Below the pieces are notes generated by a model. The model was not told the DNA's origin. It was given only the letters and a program-made list of their open reading frames with translations, and did no database searches. The position numbers and the translations under genes were made by a program. A stretch of 12,116 nt of DNA from Planctomycetota bacterium (GTDB lineage Bacteria > Planctomycetota > Phycisphaerae > FEN-1346): NCBI GenBank assembly GCA_026387055.1, contig JAPLML010000371.1, positions 1 to 12,116 on the forward strand. The letters are read 5' to 3'. Position 1 is the first letter of the stretch; every line of letters begins with the position of its first letter. Positions 7,253 to 12,116 of this stretch are shown piece after piece.

Positions 7253-7319
7253 TACGGATGCCGGTTACCGTTTAGGTCGCGCCCGCGAAGAAGTGATACG
7301 GATGCCGGTTACCGTTTAG
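7230..7319 (+). repeat. 44-bp exact tandem duplication over the HEAT gene stop codon
   Basis: The 44 nt at 7232-7275 are repeated without a mismatch at 7276-7319, and the periodicity extends two bases (AG) to the left. The unit contains the last HEAT codons, its TGA and the downstream GCCGGTTACCGTTTAG. The break is exactly between TTTAG and the palindrome that follows it in the second copy. Perfect identity implies a recent event, or an assembly artefact. Confidence 0.9.
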
Positions 7320-7339
7320 CCGTCGCCGGTACGGCGACG
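7313..7339 (+). repeat. GTTTAG-palindrome element, copy 2
   Basis: Identical over 27 nt to 3664-3690: CGTTTAGC, then CGTCGCCG (7321-7328), loop GTA, CGGCGACG (7332-7339). Here it follows the HEAT gene by 60 nt and has no T run after it. Its occurrence after one gene and before another marks it as a dispersed palindromic element rather than part of one gene. Confidence 0.8.
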
Positions 7340-7610
7340 ATCATCGTTCAATCGACGCGCGGCCGCCCCTTCAGCCCGTCCCGCTAATATGACGACCGGC
7401 GCTGCCTATAGGACCGGGTAATGTGCCGCGGCCGTGGTTCAAGACGCGCCCGCGTTCTCCGGCGCGCATGCCACGGTCTGCTTGCCGCCCGTGCTTGAGC
7501 CTGGAGGCACGGCGGGCTTTTCAAGCGTGCTGTTGGCGAGTTGCATCTGTTCAAGTGACAGTGCCCCCGCTACACTACCCGCAGTCGCTCTTCAGAACTG
7601 GAGGTATCGG
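7340..7610. other. Spacer between the metabolic block and the restriction locus
   Basis: No gene is supported. Composition shifts across it from very GC-rich to the more balanced composition of the restriction locus, so one edge of the acquired segment may lie here. A TACACT at 7571-7576 could be a -10 box for the endonuclease gene, but no good -35 accompanies it. A Shine-Dalgarno GGAGG is at 7600-7604. Confidence 0.4.
7484..7521 (+). terminator. Possible intrinsic terminator
   Basis: CCGTGC (7489-7494) pairs with GCACGG (7507-7512). After a 2x2 internal loop the stem is extended by GCC/GGC, and TTTT (7518-7521) follows directly. It would end transcription coming from the HEAT operon before the endonuclease gene. 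The imperfect stem and short T run keep confidence low. Confidence 0.35.
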
Positions 7611-8837
7611 ATGCCAAGGATCACATTTCTGAAACCCACGGATCAACCCACGGGAATCGCAAGGTTGATCACGGAACTGCGGACGAATCTTGGGTGCCAC
7701 GACTTGGACGATTTCCGAATCATCGTGGCCTTCGCCAAGATCGGTCCGCTACTACGCCTCGCCGAGAGTATCGGTCGCTGGAAGAACAGGGGCGGATCGA
7801 TAAAGGCCATCTTCGGGGTTGACCTGCTGGGGACCAGCCTTCAGGCCCTGGAGTTTGCGCTGGCAAACTTCCAAGAGACAAATATTGCTTACGTTCCGGG
7901 CGATTCGTTCAGCCCGACTTTCCATCCGAAGATTTATCTGTTCACAGGAGCGAAGAGAGCCGTCGGTTACATAGGCTCGAATAATCTGACCGTTGGTGGA
8001 ACCGAAACTAACCTTGAGACCTACGTCAAACTGGATTTGGGGTTCCCCGCCGACGACGCGGTCAAGTCTGAGTTATTGGCCTGTTGGAATGACGCACTGC
8101 GCACAGCCCTTCATCTGGATGCGGCACTGCTCGCTCAGTTGGTGGCGGCGGGGATGCTGCTCGATGAGACGGATGCCCAGCGCACCGCGACTGGCAGACG
8201 GAGACTGGAACCACTGACTCCGGAGGCGCCTGTCTTCCCGCCGCTGGCGGTACTCCCTCCAAGCCCTATACCACGAGGCAGCATTGTTGCTCACCTGTCG
8301 CGGAGGAAAGCCGGGCGCAAACCCAAAGTCCCAGCCCCGGGTGCTCCCGTGGCCGCGGGAATCGGAGCGCAAGCCTTGGTGATGCACATCGTCCCACACC
8401 ACAACGGCGAGGTATTCCTCAGCAAGTTGGCCGCCGATCAGGACCCGGCGTTCTTAGGATGGCCCTTCACCGGGAAGACGATGCCCAAGAAGCCCTCCAA
8501 CCCTTCCTATCCACAGAGGATTCCTGATCCTGTGGTCGACCTCAGGGTCTTCAATGTCAAGGGGGCCTTGGTGGTGGAGCACAACCGCTTGAAGCTCAAT
8601 ACGGTGTACTATGCTGCAAAGTCCGAAATCCGAATTACCGTGCCCCGCGACGTGGTGAAAAACGCGCCTGAGTACTCGATCTTGGTCATGCGTCAAGCGG
8701 GGCAGGTGCAGGGCCTCGATTACACCCTGGATATATACGTGCCAGGAAGTGTGCAGTACAATAGATACCTGGCCGTGTGCAACCAGACGATGCCCTCGGG
8801 CGGGAGGGCAGCGCCGAGGCGGTTCGGCTGGCTATAG
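7611..8837 (+). CDS. BfiI/NgoFVII-like PLD-superfamily restriction endonuclease
   Basis: The 408-aa product carries one phospholipase-D-type half-site: HPK (H105, K107), SNN (N124/N125) and E136, in the context FHPKIYLF, IGSNNLTVGG and TETNLE. Glu replaces the Asp of classic HKD enzymes. One half-site per chain implies a dimer with a shared, metal-independent active site, as known for BfiI; the spacing and even numbering agree with my recollection of BfiI H105/K107/N125/E136. Residues about 185-245 form a Pro/Arg-rich linker; 250-395 would be the DNA-recognition domain (B3-like in BfiI and NgoFVII), with PKKPSNPSYPQRIPDPVVD at 292-310. ATG 7611 was chosen for GGAGG at 7600-7604, 6 nt upstream, and because the PLD fold begins at once; an upstream in-frame ATG at 7434 would add 59 non-conserved-looking residues. 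It converges on the methyltransferase gene with a 3-nt gap, which argues for a restriction-modification pair. Confidence 0.82.
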   Translation: MPRITFLKPTDQPTGIARLITELRTNLGCHDLDDFRIIVAFAKIGPLLRLAESIGRWKNRGGSIKAIFGVDLLGTSLQALEFALANFQETNIAYVPGDSFSPTFHPKIYLFTGAKRAVGYIGSNNLTVGGTETNLETYVKLDLGFPADDAVKSELLACWNDALRTALHLDAALLAQLVAAGMLLDETDAQRTATGRRRLEPLTPEAPVFPPLAVLPPSPIPRGSIVAHLSRRKAGRKPKVPAPGAPVAAGIGAQALVMHIVPHHNGEVFLSKLAADQDPAFLGWPFTGKTMPKKPSNPSYPQRIPDPVVDLRVFNVKGALVVEHNRLKLNTVYYAAKSEIRITVPRDVVKNAPEYSILVMRQAGQVQGLDYTLDIYVPGSVQYNRYLAVCNQTMPSGGRAAPRRFGWL

Positions 8838-8840
8838 CCA

Positions 8841-11636
8841 TCAAGTTGCGGGGCACTTCATGCGAAGCACGACGTTGCGAGTGATGGCGTTCTTGATGTG
8901 CTTGTGGTTATCTGTCGTCACGGTAATCTCGATCTGATCCAAGGATTCGAGGCCAACACTCCTGCCGATGGACTCGAGAAAAGCCGTCGTGGGAATAAGG
9001 TGCTGTTTGCCGTCCACAATCGTGTAGCTGTCGCCTACGACAATCATGGCCTGCGCTCCGGGTTTCAGGCACGCGCGGCAGTTCAATAGAACTGCCTTCA
9101 TGTCCCAGAAGAAGCGGAGCAGCAGCGCCGGCAGGTTCCTGCGCCGAAAGCCAACTGAGTCCGCAGAGTTACTCTCGTACAGGTCACGGAGGAAGTCGCA
9201 CACCTCAGCCGGCAGGTCAAGATTCCTTCCCAAAAAGAGTTGCTCGTCGAGTTGTTTGCGGTCTAACCGAGTAATCTCCCTGGAGCCACTAAGCCCAGTC
9301 TCAAGGGGCCTCCTTGCCCCGCTGTTCATGCCGAAAAGGACTAGGAGCGAAAGCCTGTCTGTGTCAATGTAGGGAAGCGCCGTCGCGTATGGCGGACTAG
9401 TCAAAACAAGGTCCGCGTTGTTAGTCGTCAGGCCAAGCGAGGAAAACGTCTCTGGATTTCGTGAATCACCGTTGAGGATTGAGGCGGGGTAGAACCGGTA
9501 TGGGCAATGCCCCCGAGTTGCCCAGAAGCGTTCCAGCCGGGCCATGTGCGTTGTCAGGCGCTCCTCATAAAGACTTAGCACATCTGCATCTTCAAGCGGC
9601 TCCTTGCGCCGTCGAATCCGGAGATCCGCAGGATCCTGCTGCGAAACTTCCCGGATGAGGTCGCTCAGCAGCGTTTCAAAGAAATCCTGGAGCACTCCGG
9701 TGCTGATTGATCGGATTCGCCCAAGAAGCCAGTTCAGCTTGTACACGACAGGTTTGGGGAACCAAGAGAAGATCTCATCGAGTCCCTTGACGGGAAGCTC
9801 GTCTGTGACCTGTGGAATTGCCGGTCGCGTTGGCGATAGCTTGGACATCAAGAGGGAGGCCGCTTCAGCGACCAACAGGGGGTCCAACTGAAGGACGCCG
9901 ACCTTGGCTTGCGATATCTTGGCTGCAAGCGGGTGCATGTCACAACCATAGGCTTGGAGGCCATTGAGGAAACTCTCCAGGAGCGTCGTTCCACTGCCGC
10001 AGAACGGGTCTAAGACCCTTGCACCTTGCTGCACCCCGGAAACATTGATCAACCCCTTTGCCAACTGGGGATAGAATTTGCCCTTATACGCATGTATTCC
10101 ATGTGTAACATACTTGGGGTCCTTCCTCGTGGCCTTGTCACAAGTCAGTCCGTTCTCGAGGATCTTCTGCCACGTGGGTTCGGTGTGGCTCTCATAGACG
10201 ATGGAATGCGTGAAGGCAAGGCGCCGGGCGTTTGCCGCCCTGTGACTGTCGCACTTTAGAAGAAGAGGCCCGCCGTTGCCGGTGGTTTTTCCAAGCAGTT
10301 GCCTTGTTTCCTCGATTCGGATGAGCTCTTCGTATGGCCACAACTTGTACTCGGGAGGCAGCAGCCTAATGGCACAAGGGCGGTCTGGTTTCCGGAGTAT
10401 CAGGATGCCTTCGTGTTCCGCCCTCCGTGCAGCCGCCACAAAGGAACGCTTCGTCTTGTGGATGGGCCTCTCGACAATTCCGATCTGCTCGAACCCGTAT
10501 TTGCGAGCACGCTCTCCCAGCGCTTCAATCGAGGAGAACTGCTTCCCATCGTAGATCGCATCGCCGACCACCAGTGCGGCATAGCGGCCGGGTTTGAGTA
10601 CTCGATGAATCTCCGTGAGGCAAGGGGCCATATCTTCGATGTAATCGGCGAAGCCCGTTCGCTCTTTTTGGTGGCGAAGATGCGACCCTATCTCAATCTT
10701 CGCCAACACGCGCGGGTCAAAGCCTAGCCAGAATATGCGGAACCTGTGGTACAGATGGTAGTCATTCGCGTTCCCGTACGGAGGCGAAGTAACTACAAGG
10801 TCAACAGAGGCGCCGGGAAGAACACGGCGGTCCATCTGCCGCGTGTCCATCGTGTGGAATTGCGCAATACCATACTGCAATTCAGAAGATGTCTCCAAGA
10901 CCTTACGGGCAACGGCTTCCAGGGAATCCAGGAAAGACCTCACTGTGACGCCAGGCGGGATGTTATGCGGCTTACTCGCGTATCGAGTCTCCGAATCCTG
11001 GAAAGACGCCTTCAGGACGACACGGGAAAGGGCGATCAGGCACACGTCCTTCGCAGCAGCAGACTCAACCCTTTCGATGTGGGCACGAATGAGGGCAAGC
11101 TCACCACAAGAGGTCACGGGGAACCACTTCTCCGTGTTGGGGATTTCTGGAACAAATTGCCCGAACTCCTGTAAGAGCCTCTTGGGATCATGCGCGAGGC
11201 TGGGCAACCGTGTCCTCAAAGCAGCGGCAACGGACCTGATGTCCTCGCGGTCATCCTTCGAGAGGCGGCGAGTCTTGGTGCGTCCTATCAGTGCCGCCAG
11301 AGGATTGGCATCGACGCTGATAGCCCTTCGCCCCAGTCTCACCGCCTCAAGGGCGGTTGTGCCACTGCCGCCGAAAGGATCCAGGACTATCTCGCCGCGG
11401 AGAGAAAGCAATGAGATTAGCGTGCCAGGAATCTGTGGGATGAACTTGGCAGGGTACGGATGTAGGTCGTGGGACAGGTACCGGGTGTCATCTTCAGTGA
11501 AGGACCAGTCGTGGCTCTTCAGCCTCGCAAAGAGCGCGTTGGCGTCACGAAGGTCCTCGGGCGAACTGATTTCCTCGTAGGATGGTAACTCAGTTGGCCT
11601 GGCCGCGACTGGAAAGCCCAAGTCAAACTGCGCCAT
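8841..11636 (-). CDS. Two-domain DNA methyltransferase (probably N4-cytosine), modification partner
   Basis: The 931-aa product contains two full amino-methyltransferase domains. Domain 1: HPYPAKF (59-65), SAM motif I DPFGGSGTT (86-94), acidic D109 after beta-2, catalytic TSPPYG (283-288), LKPGRYAALVVGD (347-359). Domain 2: HAYKGKF (515-521), DPFCGSGTT (543-551), D566, TSPPYA (746-751), LKPGAQAMIVVGD (857-869). In each, about 200 residues lie between motif I and SPPY and would hold target recognition. Serine in SPPY is typical of N4-cytosine enzymes, whereas DPPY is typical of adenine. Both domains keep all key residues, so both are probably active, one per strand of a non-palindromic site. 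BfiI-type systems do this with two separate methyltransferases; here they are one chain. The start at 11636 has GAGGAAAGGG (minus strand, 11644-11653), 7 nt upstream. Base composition is less GC-rich than in the left half of the window. Confidence 0.92.
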   Translation of the reverse strand: MAQFDLGFPVAARPTELPSYEEISSPEDLRDANALFARLKSHDWSFTEDDTRYLSHDLHPYPAKFIPQIPGTLISLLSLRGEIVLDPFGGSGTTALEAVRLGRRAISVDANPLAALIGRTKTRRLSKDDREDIRSVAAALRTRLPSLAHDPKRLLQEFGQFVPEIPNTEKWFPVTSCGELALIRAHIERVESAAAKDVCLIALSRVVLKASFQDSETRYASKPHNIPPGVTVRSFLDSLEAVARKVLETSSELQYGIAQFHTMDTRQMDRRVLPGASVDLVVTSPPYGNANDYHLYHRFRIFWLGFDPRVLAKIEIGSHLRHQKERTGFADYIEDMAPCLTEIHRVLKPGRYAALVVGDAIYDGKQFSSIEALGERARKYGFEQIGIVERPIHKTKRSFVAAARRAEHEGILILRKPDRPCAIRLLPPEYKLWPYEELIRIEETRQLLGKTTGNGGPLLLKCDSHRAANARRLAFTHSIVYESHTEPTWQKILENGLTCDKATRKDPKYVTHGIHAYKGKFYPQLAKGLINVSGVQQGARVLDPFCGSGTTLLESFLNGLQAYGCDMHPLAAKISQAKVGVLQLDPLLVAEAASLLMSKLSPTRPAIPQVTDELPVKGLDEIFSWFPKPVVYKLNWLLGRIRSISTGVLQDFFETLLSDLIREVSQQDPADLRIRRRKEPLEDADVLSLYEERLTTHMARLERFWATRGHCPYRFYPASILNGDSRNPETFSSLGLTTNNADLVLTSPPYATALPYIDTDRLSLLVLFGMNSGARRPLETGLSGSREITRLDRKQLDEQLFLGRNLDLPAEVCDFLRDLYESNSADSVGFRRRNLPALLLRFFWDMKAVLLNCRACLKPGAQAMIVVGDSYTIVDGKQHLIPTTAFLESIGRSVGLESLDQIEITVTTDNHKHIKNAITRNVVLRMKCPAT

Positions 11637-11726
11637 AGGCTCGCCCTTTCCTCGCTCTCCCTCTCCCGGTTATCCATGCCTGCGAAACGATAGTGCTTGG
11701 CCCACAATAAGATTCTGGGCAAGCGG

Positions 11727-11755
11727 AGAATACCCAGATTTTCGGAACGCTGCAA
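11727..11755 (-). promoter_or_regulatory. Candidate promoter of the methyltransferase gene
   Basis: On the - strand TTGCAG (11750-11755) and TATTCT (11727-11732) are separated by exactly 17 nt, the optimal sigma-70 spacing. Matches to consensus are partial. Transcription would start near 11720 and give a leader of about 80 nt before the start codon at 11636. Confidence 0.4.
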
Positions 11756-12013
11756 GCGGATTACGGAAATCTCACAACATTGGGCAGGCTGTGCCTTTCG
11801 GCGCCAAGACGCGCGGTCGCCTGCGGCTCTCCACTAGACGCGGCGTGGCGTCAAGCTTCCATGAGCGCAATCCGTATTCCACACCGGTTCCCGGTTCCCG
11901 CCGCCGTCCGTCGCCGTCCTGGTCCCCGTTCCCGCCGTAACGATGGTGGCCGCTGGCGCCAAGGGCCTGTGAAAGGTTTCACAGCGTGAACGGTAGAGTC
12001 GAGGTCTGGCGCG
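11756..12013. other. Non-coding stretch between the intron end and the promoter
   Basis: No gene is supported; translations are low-complexity Arg/Pro-rich. It contains a C-rich tract of repeated TTCCCG/GTCC-type words at about 11885-11936, a small inverted repeat GACGC...GCGTC at 11835-11850, and the operator-like palindrome listed separately. Confidence 0.4.
11967..11984. promoter_or_regulatory. Operator-like perfect palindrome
   Basis: CTGTGAAA-GG-TTTCACAG is an 8-bp inverted repeat with a 2-bp spacer, AT-rich against its surroundings and the size of a dimeric repressor site. It is 30 nt beyond the intron 3' end and about 210 nt upstream of the candidate methyltransferase promoter. No regulator gene is present in the window, so its role is open. 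Confidence 0.35.
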
Positions 12014-12116
12014 GTGGGGTAGGTCGGGCATAGCCGTTGGCCGCCCCTTTCGGTTGGCGGTGCCTCACTGGCCCGACCGTGCTTCCGTTTCCAGACCCCG
12101 CTCATCGAACCGGACG
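12014..12116 (-). mobile_element. 3' end of a group II intron (end of domain V, linker, domain VI), partial
   Basis: Read on the - strand from the window edge, the sequence begins CGTCCGGTTC, the 3' half of a domain V hairpin with its terminal GTTC (ending at 12107). The linker GATGAGC and a long domain VI hairpin follow. Pairings (given as + strand positions) are 12095-12099 with 12016-12020; 12071-12078 with 12022-12029 (8 bp, perfect); and 12056-12060 with 12041-12045. The hairpin ends CCTACCCCAC, with an unpaired A seven nt from the end that fits the branch-point adenosine. The predicted last intron base is 12014. The rest of the ribozyme and any maturase/reverse transcriptase ORF lie beyond 12116. 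The intron has the same orientation as the methyltransferase gene. Confidence 0.72.

Noticed and set aside
7434..7610. Upstream in-frame start for the endonuclease at 7434
   Set aside because: The extra 59 residues cover a probable terminator and the Shine-Dalgarno of the better start at 7611, and they show no globular pattern.
8830..8839. Palindrome GGCTATAGCC at the convergent gene ends as a bidirectional terminator
   Set aside because: Ten bases with no room for a loop cannot form a useful hairpin, and no T tract flanks it.
7611..11636. DISARM or BREX defence system
   Set aside because: DISARM pairs a PLD protein (DrmC) with a helicase and DrmB, and BREX needs PglZ and BrxC. No helicase, ATPase or PglZ gene is present; two genes suffice for restriction-modification.
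11519..11755. A 78-aa - strand ORF overlapping the methyltransferase start
   Set aside because: It overlaps the clearly coding N-terminus out of frame, starts within the candidate promoter and shows no protein-like pattern.

Overview
The window is GC-rich and reads like a Planctomycetota genome, probably Phycisphaerae-like. This rests on gene content: a secreted DUF6807 ('PmoA-like') protein, a Tat-exported Gfo/Idh/MocA oxidoreductase and a very Ala-rich secreted HEAT-repeat protein next to a sugar-type MFS transporter. This is inference; the window holds no rRNA or other taxonomic marker.

Left part (1-7252), all real genes on the + strand: the last codons of an unidentified gene; a gap with a doubtful mini-ORF; a DUF6807 gene (399-1499) whose frame runs through two inverted copies of a 29-nt palindromic element and ends in an ATGA overlap with an MFS transporter gene (1496-3358). 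The transporter carries an unexpected Cys-rich C-terminal domain whose Arg codon use differs sharply from the transporter part. Next comes a 438-bp spacer with a decayed antisense gene end and three hairpin elements, two of which covary around a conserved unpaired 10-nt sequence. A Tat-signal Gfo/Idh/MocA protein (3797-5086) and a HEAT-repeat protein (5099-7252) follow, 12 bp apart, as one operon. This block looks like extracytoplasmic carbohydrate catabolism.

Middle (7230-7610): a 44-bp tandem duplication covering the HEAT stop codon. It abuts a second copy of one of the palindromes found near 3.67 kb. A possible terminator follows.

Right part (7611-11636): a compact two-gene restriction-modification locus arranged tail to tail with a 3-nt gap. 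On + is a phospholipase-D-superfamily restriction endonuclease resembling BfiI/NgoFVII. On - is a 931-aa DNA methyltransferase containing two complete catalytic domains, each with a DPFxGSGTT SAM motif and a TSPPY motif, as expected for protecting the two strands of an asymmetric site. Base composition is visibly less GC-rich than in the left part, which suggests horizontal acquisition.

Right edge (12014-12116): the 3' end of a group II intron on the - strand (end of domain V, the linker and all of domain VI), with the rest of the intron outside the window. It lies upstream of, and points toward, the methyltransferase. No rRNA, tRNA or CRISPR array was seen.
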